A DNA stretch of 64,000 bases from Mariniphaga sp041687255 (GTDB lineage: Bacteria; Bacteroidota; Bacteroidia; Bacteroidales; Prolixibacteraceae). The DNA lies in assembly GCA_041687255.1 (NCBI GenBank), contig JAWLCL010000011.1, positions 62,001-126,000 on the forward strand. Reading direction: 5' to 3'. How positions within the stretch are numbered: the first letter of the stretch is position 1; each line of letters starts with the position of its first letter. A model generated the notes under the pieces. The model did not search any database. It was not told the origin of the DNA and saw nothing but the letters and a program-made list of their open reading frames with translations. Below are positions 36,773 through 46,162 of the stretch, piece by piece. The position numbers and the translations under genes were made by a program.

Positions 36773-37636
36773 ATGAACCAGCAAATTCCTGAATACTTAA
36801 ATGAAAAAGGGAATATTATCCGGCTGATAATTTTCACGGCTTTATTTGCCCTGGTATTTATAAACATTTATCAACCGTTTGATTCAAGGAACTGGTTTCC
36901 TGTTTCAGAAGACATGTTTTTTCTTTTTTCCAGCCTGGTAATACTGACGGGAGTTTTGGTGGTAGTAATAAGTCGGATTATAATGTATCACTATACCCGG
37001 CAAAATGTCTTGCTCTATTGGCAGTATGCGCTTTGGATTCTTGCTGAAATTCTGGCAATGGCAACATTTTATACCCTTTTTGAGAGCCTTGTCCTTGATG
37101 ACCCCCGGTTGTTTTCGGAAATGATGCGGCAGTCGGTAATAAATACCGCGCTGGTTTTGTTGCTGCCTTACTCCATTATGTGGCTTTTCTTTTCGCTGAA
37201 AGATAAGAACAAGAAGCTTGCAAGGTTTACAGGCAGTGAAAGAATAATTGAACAACCGGTGAAGGGCATGCTGAATTTTTTTGATGAGAAGAAGGAGTTG
37301 CGGTTATCGGTAAGAAGCGATCAGGTACTTTGGATAGATGCTGCAGATAATTATGTAAAAATTCATTACCTGAATAAAGGGAAAATAGCCTCTTTTATGA
37401 TCCGGAATACCCTGAAGACAATTGAACAACAATTTGCTGCTACTTCTCTTGTCAGGTGTAACCGATCGACCATTATTAACTTTGATAAGGTTAAAGTTCT
37501 TAGGAAAGAACATAATGGCATATTTCTGGGCATCGATCATGAGCTGGTTCCTGATATTCCGGTTTCCAAAACTTATACCGGTTTGGTAATGTCAAAATTC
37601 TCAGGTTCTTCCCTCCCTCAACCTGAAGAATTGTAA
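36773..37636 (+). CDS. Membrane-bound LytTR transcription regulator
   Basis: Product of 287 residues. Four hydrophobic helices fill residues 15-140. A LytTR DNA-binding domain covers about 170-275, with the family's VLWIDAADNYVKIHYLNKGK, then MIRNTLKTIEQQF, FVRCNRSTIIN-type segment (LVRCNRSTIINFDKV) and the end PVSKTYTGLVMSKF. It has no receiver domain, so it probably senses a membrane or envelope signal directly. Targets are unknown. The MFS gene at 37903 is the nearest downstream candidate. Confidence 0.87.
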   Translation: MNQQIPEYLNEKGNIIRLIIFTALFALVFINIYQPFDSRNWFPVSEDMFFLFSSLVILTGVLVVVISRIIMYHYTRQNVLLYWQYALWILAEILAMATFYTLFESLVLDDPRLFSEMMRQSVINTALVLLLPYSIMWLFFSLKDKNKKLARFTGSERIIEQPVKGMLNFFDEKKELRLSVRSDQVLWIDAADNYVKIHYLNKGKIASFMIRNTLKTIEQQFAATSLVRCNRSTIINFDKVKVLRKEHNGIFLGIDHELVPDIPVSKTYTGLVMSKFSGSSLPQPEEL

Positions 37637-37902
37637 TGATCATTAATTGTAAAGAAGGCAAAAAAGTCTTCAGGTCAGATACTTTCCACTTAAATGGTTT
37701 TAAAAGGAAAGGGGCTTTGAACAGCATTATCCAACAATTGTTGTGAAAAGGGTTTGGTATGTTAGTGGAACTTTAAATGGTTATCATGGCTGATGTTTTG
37801 ATGCACAGTCAGAAGTTTAAAGACAAGTTATGAATTTATGGTCCGGAGGAGGAGGGCATTTACTGATTTATAATTTTACAGGTTTTTACGATAAAAAGGA
37901 AA

Positions 37903-39162
37903 ATGACCGACACGTCAAAAGGTGTTATTAATCAAATGGAACTGTTGCAAAATAAGAAGCGCATCCGTTGGGCGGTGGCATTGTTATATTTTGGCATGGG
38001 ACTTTGTTTCTCGTCGTGGGCAAGTCGTATACCGGATATAAAAACATCGCTGGAGATGAGCGATGCCTTATTTGGAACTGTATTGCTGGCCCTCCCGGTA
38101 GGGCAGTTTTTAATGATGCCGGTTTCCGGGAAGCTGGTAACCCGATATGGAAGTCCGCGTATGTTGCTATTTGCGCTTCCGGCTTATGGTATCTGTTTGG
38201 TTAATATCGGTTTTGTGGCCGCAACCTGGCAGCTGTCAATTGCCTTGTTCCTTTTTGGTCTGGCGGGAAACCTTTGCAATATCTCCATTAATTCACAAGG
38301 CATTGCTGTTGAAAAACTTTACGAGCGTTCCATTATGGCTTCCTTTCACGGGGGATGGAGCCTGGCAGGATTTACAGGAGCTCTTATAGGGTTGGTCATG
38401 ATTAATCTGAAAGTTGCTACCCAATGGCATTTTATCAGTGTAGTTTTGATTGTGTGGGTAATTTTGGGATTCAATCATATGCACCTTATCGAGAATAAGA
38501 GTGAACTAAAAGCAGGTATGCCGCGGCGCAGGTTTTTTGGCAAACCCGACGCCATCCTTCTTCAGCTTGGTATTATCGGTTTCTTCAGTATGGCCAGTGA
38601 GGGGACTATGTTCGACTGGAGCGGCATTTATTTCAAAGATGTGGTGAATGCTCCTGCTTCGATGGTGGTGCTGGGATACACCTCCTTCATGATAATGATG
38701 GCAGCAGGTCGTTTTATGGCCGATTCGCTGATCTCAAAGTTTGGACGGCAACGGCTCCTGCAGATCAGCGGGTTGATGATTTCGGCCGGATTATTCACTT
38801 CAGTGCTGTTCCCCCTGCTTGTTCCTGCAACAATTGCATTTATGGTAGTGGGACTTGGAGTGTCAAGTATAGTTCCAACCGTTTACAGTGCAGCAGGTAA
38901 TCAAACCCGTGTGCCGCCGGGGATAGCCTTGGCTACAGTATCGAGTGTAAGCTTCCTCGGTTTTTTGCTGGGGCCGCCGCTTATTGGTTATATCTCTGAA
39001 CTTGCCGGGTTGCGTTCCTCTTTTGCTGTGGTGGGATTCTTTGGTATTGGTATTTCTTTAATGGTTGGAAGAATAAGAGCTTTCGGATATCAGCCGCCCG
39101 AGGTCCGTCCCACGCCTGTTAAGGCAGAAAATCCGGATAGCGGGTTCCAACAAGATAAATAG
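37903..39162 (+). CDS. MFS transporter, YbjJ-like
   Basis: Product of 419 residues with about 12 helices after a 20-residue cytoplasmic lead. Features are LLYFGMGLCFSSWASRIPDI, the loop 2-3 motif GKLVTRYGSPRML, and ERSIMASFHGGWSLAGFTGA in helix 5. This pattern is that of the YbjJ group related to sugar/cation symporters. The substrate is not predictable. It lies behind the LytTR regulator, which may control it. Confidence 0.82.
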   Translation: MTDTSKGVINQMELLQNKKRIRWAVALLYFGMGLCFSSWASRIPDIKTSLEMSDALFGTVLLALPVGQFLMMPVSGKLVTRYGSPRMLLFALPAYGICLVNIGFVAATWQLSIALFLFGLAGNLCNISINSQGIAVEKLYERSIMASFHGGWSLAGFTGALIGLVMINLKVATQWHFISVVLIVWVILGFNHMHLIENKSELKAGMPRRRFFGKPDAILLQLGIIGFFSMASEGTMFDWSGIYFKDVVNAPASMVVLGYTSFMIMMAAGRFMADSLISKFGRQRLLQISGLMISAGLFTSVLFPLLVPATIAFMVVGLGVSSIVPTVYSAAGNQTRVPPGIALATVSSVSFLGFLLGPPLIGYISELAGLRSSFAVVGFFGIGISLMVGRIRAFGYQPPEVRPTPVKAENPDSGFQQDK

Positions 39163-39462
39163 CCGATAAACGCTCTTGCTGCAGAAAAAATAACTTTACC
39201 TGCACATCTTTTGCTTATGGCTGATAATTAATAAAATCGCCGATATTTTAATTTATCATTATGGGAAAACATAATACAATAGTATCAGAAAAATAGCAGC
39301 TGGGTTAGCAGGTATTTGATTGGTGCTGGGGAAAAGAAGTAAAATTACATCATTTACAGTATTGCAGGTTTATTTTTTCGGCCATGTTAATTAAACCTGC
39401 TGGTTGATGTTTTGTGATTAGGTTTTGTAATTTTGGGTGCAGGTAAACATTTAAATATTTCA
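39163..39462. other. Intergenic region with a promoter
   Basis: 300 bases. Only the promoter at 39404-39435 is recognised. Confidence 0.5.
39404..39435 (+). promoter_or_regulatory. Bacteroidota-type promoter for the methyltransferase gene
   Basis: TTG at 39404-39406, 21-base spacer, TAATTTTG at 39428-39435. It covers a possible TTG start at 39433, so it supports the ATG at 39463 as the real start. Confidence 0.5.
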
Positions 39463-40146
39463 ATGACTGAAGGTAAATACAAGAATGTGTTTCAGCAGCA
39501 TTCAGTTGCTGCTGAATACGATAGTTTCTACCGGTCTGCAACAGGCGAATCAATTGACCAGATTGAAAAGAAGTTGATTCATCCTTTTTTACAGAACCTT
39601 CCTAAAGAAATGATGCTTGAGCTGGGGTGCGGTACAGGACACTGGTCCGAATTTTTTAGCCGGGCAGGATTTCCTGTTACAGCTTTAGATGATTCAAATG
39701 CCATGCTTGAAATAGCTAAAGGAAAGAAAATAAAGAATGTTATGTTTATGAAAGCAGATGCAGGAAGCCTGCCTTTTTCCAATGGCCGGTTTCCAATAGT
39801 TGCTTCAATAACAATGCTCGAATTCGTGGAAGATATAAACCGTGTGATGGATGAAGTCAATCGTGTTCTAGCTCCCGGAGGTAGATTCATAGTGGGTTGC
39901 CTGAATGCCCTATCAGAAATCGGGAAAAACAAGGACAGTGATCCGGTGTTCAAATACGGAAAGTTCTTTACTCCTGATGAGATTAACATGCTGCTTTCCC
40001 GTTTTGGAACCCCATCACTTTCTGCCGGAATATACCTGTCACCGGATTATAAGCTTTTGGACAATACTTCTTTGCAAAATACCGTGCAACCTGTATTTAT
40101 TGCCGCTTCAGTTACAAAAAATAAAGACAATGGAAATAACCGTTGA
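39463..40146 (+). CDS. Class I SAM-dependent methyltransferase
   Basis: ATG at 39463 gives 227 residues. It has AdoMet motif I ELGCGTGHWSEFF (about 44-56), motif II around TALDDSNAML, and AGGRFIVGCLN-type motif (APGGRFIVGCL) of the UbiE/Methyltransf_11 group. The acceptor is unknown. Its last 17 bases overlap the YkoF-like gene in another frame, so the two are translationally linked. Confidence 0.83.
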   Translation: MTEGKYKNVFQQHSVAAEYDSFYRSATGESIDQIEKKLIHPFLQNLPKEMMLELGCGTGHWSEFFSRAGFPVTALDDSNAMLEIAKGKKIKNVMFMKADAGSLPFSNGRFPIVASITMLEFVEDINRVMDEVNRVLAPGGRFIVGCLNALSEIGKNKDSDPVFKYGKFFTPDEINMLLSRFGTPSLSAGIYLSPDYKLLDNTSLQNTVQPVFIAASVTKNKDNGNNR

Positions 40147-40384
40147 AATAAGCTACTTCCCGTTATCTGAAAACCATCAGCAGCAGATAGATGAATTTAT
40201 TAATGCACTAAATAAGAATAACTCCATAAAGATAGAGCCGGGAATGATGAGCAGTTTATTGACCGGTCCCTATGACGAAGTTATGAAACTGCTTCTCCGG
40301 GAGATAAAACCTTTTATGGTGAAATATCCATCGGTTTTTATCTTAAAAATGTCAAATTCCTGCAGTGCATGTGCGAAAGTGTAG
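40130..40384 (+). CDS. Small YkoF/thiamine-binding-like protein
   Basis: Product of 84 residues starting inside the end of the methyltransferase gene. MEITVEISYFPLSENHQQQI, GMMSSLLTGPYDEVM and VKYPSVFILKMS match the ferredoxin-like YkoF fold, which binds thiamine or its pyrimidine. It ends with two Cys in CSACAKV, which could bind metal. With the overlapping methyltransferase it may serve cofactor handling. Family assignment is from motif memory only. Confidence 0.65.
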   Translation: MEITVEISYFPLSENHQQQIDEFINALNKNNSIKIEPGMMSSLLTGPYDEVMKLLLREIKPFMVKYPSVFILKMSNSCSACAKV

Positions 40385-40729
40385 AAATATCTGCAGGAAC
40401 ATATCATGTCAGGGTGAATAGAAACAGGCTGGTCCCATGATCATTCTGCAGAGTTAACTTTATGGATAATTTAAATTGAGCATCCTTTAAAAGCATTGTG
40501 ATATAGTTACTTGGGCTGAACAGAAATATTGCCGAATGTGGTTAAGTATTAACTAAAACGCCTGATATCACCCCTTTTATGATTAATAATTAAACGTTGT
40601 CAGACAAAAAATTGGAAAGGTTAAGGCATTGTCAGTTAAAAAATTATTTTCTTTGGAACAGGAAAAGACCAAAAAGGGCAATTTTATAAATAATAGAACA
40701 TTGCCTCTGTTTTACTAACATGTTCCACT
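40385..40729. other. Intergenic region with a direct repeat
   Basis: 345 bases upstream of folA. It contains two copies of TTGTCAGnnAAAAAATT (40597-40613 and 40629-40645) 32 bases apart, about three helical turns. No gene is seen. Confidence 0.5.
40597..40645 (+). promoter_or_regulatory. Paired direct repeats before folA, possible operator
   Basis: TTGTCAGACAAAAAATT and TTGTCAGTTAAAAAATT, start to start 32 bp, so both lie on one face of the helix. They end 84 bases before folA. Confidence 0.3.
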
Positions 40730-41224
40730 ATGCTTTATAAAAACATCTCTATTATTGTAGCGGTAGCTCAAAATTTTGCCATCGGGAAGGACAATGATCT
40801 GTTGTTTCACCTTCCCAATGATTTGAAACGCTTTAAACAAATCACTTCAGGACATACGCTGATTATGGGCCGCAATACATTGCTCTCACTTCCTAAATGG
40901 CCTCTTCCCAACAGGAGGCATATTGTAATTACCGACAGTAAGGAGGATAATTTTGAAGGGTGTGAAATGGTATATTCGCTCGATCAGGCAATTGATAAGG
41001 TGGAAAATGAACAGGAAGCATTTGTTATTGGCGGCGGATTGGTGTACAGACAGTTTTATCCTTTGGCGGGCAAGTTGTACCTGACCCTGGTACATAAATC
41101 GTTCGATGCCGATACTTTCTTTCCTGAGATTGATTTCAATGAATGGCAGGAAGTGGAACGTGAAGATTTGTACGATGAAAAAAACGGTTTTCATTATTCC
41201 AACATCAACCTTGTGCGTAAGTAG
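40730..41224 (+). CDS. folA: Dihydrofolate reductase
   Basis: Product of 164 residues with the full DHFR pattern: IIVAVAQNFAIGKDNDL, the substrate Asp in LPNDLKRFK, NADPH loop HTLIMGRNTLLSLP, and FVIGGGLVYRQF. It reduces dihydrofolate to tetrahydrofolate with NADPH. No thymidylate synthase is beside it. The peptidase gene begins just downstream. Confidence 0.95.
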   Translation: MLYKNISIIVAVAQNFAIGKDNDLLFHLPNDLKRFKQITSGHTLIMGRNTLLSLPKWPLPNRRHIVITDSKEDNFEGCEMVYSLDQAIDKVENEQEAFVIGGGLVYRQFYPLAGKLYLTLVHKSFDADTFFPEIDFNEWQEVEREDLYDEKNGFHYSNINLVRK

Positions 41225-41278
41225 TTTTTGATGCACCATGCCAGGTGCTTTCCATTGAATCTGATTCTTTTATTCGCC

Positions 41279-43057
41279 ATGCTACGTTTAAAATTACCTT
41301 TTCTGGCAATTATTCTTCTTGCTGCTTTTATTTGCTATTCCCAGGGGCAGCCGTTGTTGAATCTGAAATACGAAGAAAATTATACTCCAACCTATTCTGA
41401 AGTAATTTCAATGTTCCGGGCATTGGATGCACATTATCAAAATGCAGTACTGCTCGAAAAAGGTTTCACCGATAGCGGAAAGCCGTTGCATGTTTTTATA
41501 ATCAACAGTGAAGAGGAATTTGAACCGGCTGTAATAAAAGCAGAAGGGAAAGCTGTTCTTCTTATAAACAACGGCATTCATGCCGGCGAACCTTCAGGTA
41601 TTGATGCCAGTCTGCAGTTTGCCGATGATATCCTGCGTAACAAGGATGGAATGGGCGCGCTTCTTAAAAAGGCAGTGGTGGTTATAATACCTGCCTATAA
41701 CATTGGCGGCCTTTTGCACCGCAGCGCCTACAACAGGGCCAATCAAACCACTCCCTTTGAAACAGGATTCAGAGGGAACGCAGCCAACCTTGATTTAAAC
41801 CGCGACTTTACAAAATGCGATTCTGAGAACGCTAAAAGTTTTACCCGCATTTTTCATGAATGGAACCCCGATGTTTTTCTCGATACCCATACTACCAATG
41901 GTTCCGATCACCAATACAGTATTACACTGATAGCCCCTCAGCCCGATTTGTTCCCGCCCTTGCAGGAACAGTTCCTTCGTGAAAAAATGCTGCCCGGGTT
42001 GTATAACAGAATGAAAGAAGGAGCTTACGAGCTCATTCCTTACGTTGATTGGTTTTATGATGATCCCCGAAAGGGAATTCAGATGACACAGGAAGGACCA
42101 CGTTATTCATCAGGGTTTGCCCGGCTTTTTCATTGTTATGGAATGATAACCGAAACCCTGGTTTATAAGCCATATGCCGACAGAGTGAAATCGACCAGAC
42201 AATTCATTCAGGCTCTGGCTGAATTTGTTGCTGATAATTCAGAAGAAATCATTGATTCCAGGAAGAGAGGGATATCCGAATCGATGGCGCTTAAATATTA
42301 CCCTGTTGCTTTTGAACTTGATTCTTCACGTTTTGAAACCATTGAATTCAAAGGGTACGAATTTGATGAAAATCAAATGAGTAAAGTAACAGGGTTGACC
42401 CGCCCCGGCTACAATACAGATGAATTGTTTACCGATTCACTGAGGTATTACAATGAATATAAACCATCAGAATATGTGGAGGTTCCGGAATATTATATCC
42501 TTCCCCAGGCCTGGAAAAGGGTTGTGGAGCGGCTTATTCTGAACGGAGTAGAATTTTACCGGCTCAGGAGCGATACTGTATTGGAGGTGGAAATGGATTA
42601 TATTGAAGAATTTAGCAGTCCTGAGCGGCCCTATAACGGTCATTTTTACCACGAAGAGGTAGTAACCCGAAGTGAAAGGCTGCAGATGAACTTTTATGCC
42701 GGTGATTTATTAATACCTGTGCGGCAGCAAAAGATGGCTTATGTGATTGAAATGCTGGAGCCCAGAGCTTCCGATTCATTTTTTCGATGGAACTTTTTTG
42801 ATGGCATCCTTGATAACAGGGAGTATTTTTCTTCTTATGGTTTTGAAGAGAATGCACTGAAGTACCTGAATGAACATCCGGAATTTAACAAGAAGTTTCA
42901 GCAAAAAAGAAAGAATGACAAGGCCTTTGCTAGTGACCATCGTGCTCAGCTCAGCTGGATTTATAACAATTCAGAGTGGGCCGAAGAATCATACCGGCGT
43001 TATCCGGTAGGAAGGATTTTTAAGAGAATTTCCAAAGAGAAGTTACTTTTTGATTAA
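41279..43057 (+). CDS. Exported M14 family zinc carboxypeptidase-like protein
   Basis: ATG at 41279 (MLRLKLPFLAIILLAAF) gives 592 residues and a signal peptide; longer in-frame starts from 41231 lack a normal one. Zinc ligands are HAGE in NNGIHAGEPSG and the His in FLDTHTTNGSDHQ; the likely general base Glu is in MITETLVYKPY. The C-terminal 250 residues are a separate domain seen in Bacteroidota M14 proteins. Probably trims peptides or peptidoglycan stems in the periplasm. Confidence 0.85.
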   Translation: MLRLKLPFLAIILLAAFICYSQGQPLLNLKYEENYTPTYSEVISMFRALDAHYQNAVLLEKGFTDSGKPLHVFIINSEEEFEPAVIKAEGKAVLLINNGIHAGEPSGIDASLQFADDILRNKDGMGALLKKAVVVIIPAYNIGGLLHRSAYNRANQTTPFETGFRGNAANLDLNRDFTKCDSENAKSFTRIFHEWNPDVFLDTHTTNGSDHQYSITLIAPQPDLFPPLQEQFLREKMLPGLYNRMKEGAYELIPYVDWFYDDPRKGIQMTQEGPRYSSGFARLFHCYGMITETLVYKPYADRVKSTRQFIQALAEFVADNSEEIIDSRKRGISESMALKYYPVAFELDSSRFETIEFKGYEFDENQMSKVTGLTRPGYNTDELFTDSLRYYNEYKPSEYVEVPEYYILPQAWKRVVERLILNGVEFYRLRSDTVLEVEMDYIEEFSSPERPYNGHFYHEEVVTRSERLQMNFYAGDLLIPVRQQKMAYVIEMLEPRASDSFFRWNFFDGILDNREYFSSYGFEENALKYLNEHPEFNKKFQQKRKNDKAFASDHRAQLSWIYNNSEWAEESYRRYPVGRIFKRISKEKLLFD

Positions 43058-43109
43058 GCCTATATTGTTATCTAATTTTTTCTCTCTTTTACGATATTTC
43101 CTTTTTAAA

Positions 43110-43775
43110 TCATGCAAGCAATTTGCCAAGATTATCGAAGCGTTGGTTGTAATCCTGCATTGAAATTTCAATTACCTCACATGCTTCACTTGCATCATAG
43201 ACAGCAGCAATTTCGGTGTTACTGTTTTGTCCGGGCATGTCTTTGTAGGTAAGGAAATAATGTTCCAGCCGTTGAATTACAATATCGGGGACTTCCTTGA
43301 GTTCTTTGAAATGTCCATAGACGGTATCGTTAAGTAATACAGCGATTATTTTATCATCAGCCTGCTCACCGTCAATCATTCGAAAACCGCCAATGGGGCG
43401 GGCATTTACAAGGAGATCGCCATGGGCCAAAGTTTTTTCAGTAAGAACACAAATGTCGATAGGGTCACCATCTCCGGTGATGTTCTTCCTGCCGGTTTTC
43501 TTATTACAGTATTCTCCAACTTTTATTCCGCAAAACGTTTGGGGTATAAACCCATACAATGCAGGAATTACGTTTGAAAACTTTTGCGGCCTGTCAACCC
43601 TAAGATAGCCACTCTCCTTATCTATTTCATACTTTACCGTGTCGGTTGAAACCACTTCTATAAATGCAGTAACCTCTTGCGGTGCATTTTTCCCTATAAA
43701 TACTCCGTGCCAGGGGTGTGATTTATAGCGAAGGCCCATTAAACGGCCAATCGGATCAGATAATTTGTCCACCAT
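43110..43775 (-). CDS. ppa: Inorganic pyrophosphatase (family I)
   Basis: Product of 221 residues, longer than the E. coli enzyme (176) but usual in Bacteroidota. It carries the active-site signature with three metal-binding aspartates, GDGDPIDICVL, plus NVIPALYGFIPQTFCG and the lysine-containing LRVDRPQKFSN. It hydrolyses pyrophosphate in the cytoplasm. Confidence 0.93.
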   Translation of the reverse strand: MVDKLSDPIGRLMGLRYKSHPWHGVFIGKNAPQEVTAFIEVVSTDTVKYEIDKESGYLRVDRPQKFSNVIPALYGFIPQTFCGIKVGEYCNKKTGRKNITGDGDPIDICVLTEKTLAHGDLLVNARPIGGFRMIDGEQADDKIIAVLLNDTVYGHFKELKEVPDIVIQRLEHYFLTYKDMPGQNSNTEIAAVYDASEACEVIEISMQDYNQRFDNLGKLLA

Positions 43776-43898
43776 TATTTTGTTTTTGTTGTTGCTAATT
43801 CAACCTTTAAGAACAGTTTTGGTTCATTTATCAATCAAAAATGAATGTTGCGATAATATTTTAACGTATAAACTTATGAAGCTTAACGGCTCATTAAA

Positions 43899-43935
43899 GT
43901 AAAAAATAAGGCCATCGTTTTACGACAGCCTTATT
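43899..43935 (-). terminator. Terminator of the aldo/keto reductase gene
   Basis: Stem AATAAGGC / GCCTTATT (43905-43912, 43928-43935) with inner TCGT / ACGA pairs. On the minus strand a run of T follows, 46-59 bases after the stop of the reductase gene. Confidence 0.8.
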
Positions 43936-43957
43936 CTGTTATTCCAGGCGGCAGTTG

Positions 43958-45442
43958 CTATGCCAGTTTTGCCTCTGTACGGGTTCCCTTCTTATCAACA
44001 GCGGCAACTATAATTTCACTACCACTTAAATCTGTTTCTATAGCAAAAGGTTTACTCTTAAGCGTTTGTGGTTTATGTTTCACTTTTCCTGCCAGTTTGC
44101 CGTCAACCATAATTTCATAATGGTCAAGGGGTTCGTCACCGGCATATGCAGTTTGCCAGGTAATAATGCTCTTGCCATCTTTTTCTTTTTTCTGCAGCAT
44201 CCGTGGACCTGTAAGTGCTTCTTTCTCCATCTGGAAATAGTTTGTTTTGCCATTTTTCACGTCGGCAGCCATCTGTTCTATTTTTAATCTTTCGTTGGCG
44301 CTTAATCCATCTGGTTCAATCTGGCAGGCATAATAATTTTGAATCAACTGGCATTTCATAGGGTCTTCATCTATTTGCCCTATGCCGATAATCAGAGTAT
44401 GAACACCCGGGGTAGTAAGTGAATACTCAATAAGCGGACGACTGGGTAAGCCTGGCTTTCCAACCTGCCTGTATACATGCTCGGGTTTATTTGACCAGGT
44501 CGGTTCCTTGTGGTACATGGCTGCATCGGCAAATGTCTTCATTCCGATAATACCCATACCCTTAGCTTCCGCTACCGGAATGACATTGTTCTGCATGTTG
44601 AACATCAGCTTGTCGTTGGCATTGATTGCAACCAGCATTCCTTCCAGAATGCCCCACTCGTCACGCTGAATCATGTCGATCATAGCCGGTGGGTTATTAT
44701 GTCCCGAAAATCCGATATGCCTTATGAGTTTCTCGTTTTTAGGGTTCATGCCCGTAAGGTTAGTCCCGTCGCGCAGATCACGCAGGGCAACCAGTGCCCC
44801 GAAATTACCGTTGGGGTCAAGGGGTGTTTCAAGCCCTTCATACAGCACGTCAACTTCCTGATTATTGTGCAGGGTATGAATAAGCACCATATTGAGGTAC
44901 GAACCTTCAGGATACCATCCTTTATTGTCGCCGAACAGCTGGGTGAGCGATCGTTTTACGTCATCAACTGCACACTTTACATCCTCTCCGTTCGACCAGT
45001 TAATAACTTCTTCCCGCTCAGGCCAGCCGGGTTTGCCCCAACGCATGGCTGTTTTGCTGGTGAGCCAAATTGATTCCCTTAGCTCTTCATTATAATTTTC
45101 TTCACCGGGAATGAGGTTTTTTTGTTGAAAAGCCTTGTGGAAATTTAGCTGGCTTCCTGCATATAAATTGGAAGTATCGAAATAGTTAATGCCTAAATCA
45201 AAGGCTTTCATGATAATTGGCACAGGGTCTACATCTTCAGGTGTCCACTGGAGCGAAGCCTGTCCTCCCAATCCGAAAGTGGTGACTTTAAAGTCGTGCT
45301 TGCCAAACTTGCGCTTCATAGGAGGCGGAACTTTTTCTGCACTCCAGCTGTTCATTGGGATCATAGAAACAGCGGCTGTGGAAGCTGCTGATACTTTAAT
45401 AAAATTTCTTCTAGTAATCCGGTTTTTTTTATTTGTTGTCAT
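43958..45442 (-). CDS. Tat-exported aldo/keto reductase
   Basis: Product of 494 residues. The N-terminus NRITRRNFIKVSAAS is a twin-arginine signal. The barrel has the aldo/keto reductase tetrad: Asp and Tyr in FDTSNLYAGS, Lys in LTSKTAM and His in VLIHTLHNN. From about residue 410 a fibronectin III-like domain (ITWQTAYAGDEPLDHYEIMV) is added. Exported members likely keep their cofactor when folded in the cytoplasm, as Tat substrates do. A role in oxidising or reducing sugars outside the cytoplasm is inferred. Confidence 0.85.
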   Translation of the reverse strand: MTTNKKNRITRRNFIKVSAASTAAVSMIPMNSWSAEKVPPPMKRKFGKHDFKVTTFGLGGQASLQWTPEDVDPVPIIMKAFDLGINYFDTSNLYAGSQLNFHKAFQQKNLIPGEENYNEELRESIWLTSKTAMRWGKPGWPEREEVINWSNGEDVKCAVDDVKRSLTQLFGDNKGWYPEGSYLNMVLIHTLHNNQEVDVLYEGLETPLDPNGNFGALVALRDLRDGTNLTGMNPKNEKLIRHIGFSGHNNPPAMIDMIQRDEWGILEGMLVAINANDKLMFNMQNNVIPVAEAKGMGIIGMKTFADAAMYHKEPTWSNKPEHVYRQVGKPGLPSRPLIEYSLTTPGVHTLIIGIGQIDEDPMKCQLIQNYYACQIEPDGLSANERLKIEQMAADVKNGKTNYFQMEKEALTGPRMLQKKEKDGKSIITWQTAYAGDEPLDHYEIMVDGKLAGKVKHKPQTLKSKPFAIETDLSGSEIIVAAVDKKGTRTEAKLA

Positions 45443-45493
45443 AACAGTAAGTTTTTCATAAAATTACAAAAAATCAGGTTATGGCTGATGGTT

Positions 45494-46162
45494 TTATTCG
45501 GAGGATTTTATTTCATTTGGAGGCAGTGCCTCTTTTCTGCGGTAAAAATAACTTTTCTTTTCAGCTTTTAAATCAAATGTGTACAGTTCTGAATTGCGGT
45601 ATTGGTAAAAGTAATCAAGCATTCCAATATCGCCGGCACAAAAAAGACTGTGTGCACTCATTACGAAAATCCAAAAATAGACAGCCGGGGTGCCCAGCGT
45701 GATGATAATACCTGCCAGGCTAATCACTTTTACTGTTAACAGGGGAGTGAGGGCAACCAGGGTAAATTGTTTCCTGTTCAGCACATGGCGATCGGCTTCA
45801 GCATAAAAAATGAATTTTTTAAGGTATGTTCCCATTGAAACCTTTCTTGCTCCTGTTATTTTAAATGCAAGTGCATGCAGCAATTCATGGATAAGAATCA
45901 ATAAGGTGAAGGTGAATAAAATTGCAGCGATTAGATGGAACAATGGCTGATAATTTCCTCTCATAGCCAGTACAAGTGGACGGGTTGCAAAAAATAATCC
46001 AATAAGTATCATAATGAGCTGATAAATCATATAACCCTTCACAATCCTGGACCCGGATGTTATCTGGTTGATAACAAATTCCTTTACCTGCTGATGCTCC
46101 AGTTCATATAGCAATTCGTACTTATCACTTTTTTGCAGCTCCTCTACCCCCGGATTATTCAT
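45494..46162 (-). CDS. Membrane zincin (DUF3267-like)
   Basis: Product of 222 residues with four or five helices. The zinc motif HELLH lies at 92-96 inside a membrane helix (ILIHELLHALAF), as in DUF3267 putative zincins. Its stop-start region overlaps the flippase gene by 8 bases, so both are in one operon. The substrate is unknown. Confidence 0.75.
   Translation of the reverse strand: MNNPGVEELQKSDKYELLYELEHQQVKEFVINQITSGSRIVKGYMIYQLIMILIGLFFATRPLVLAMRGNYQPLFHLIAAILFTFTLLILIHELLHALAFKITGARKVSMGTYLKKFIFYAEADRHVLNRKQFTLVALTPLLTVKVISLAGIIITLGTPAVYFWIFVMSAHSLFCAGDIGMLDYFYQYRNSELYTFDLKAEKKSYFYRRKEALPPNEIKSSE

Noticed and set aside
44510..45073. 187-codon open frame opposite the aldo/keto reductase
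   Set aside because: It lies wholly inside a well-supported gene and shows no domain.
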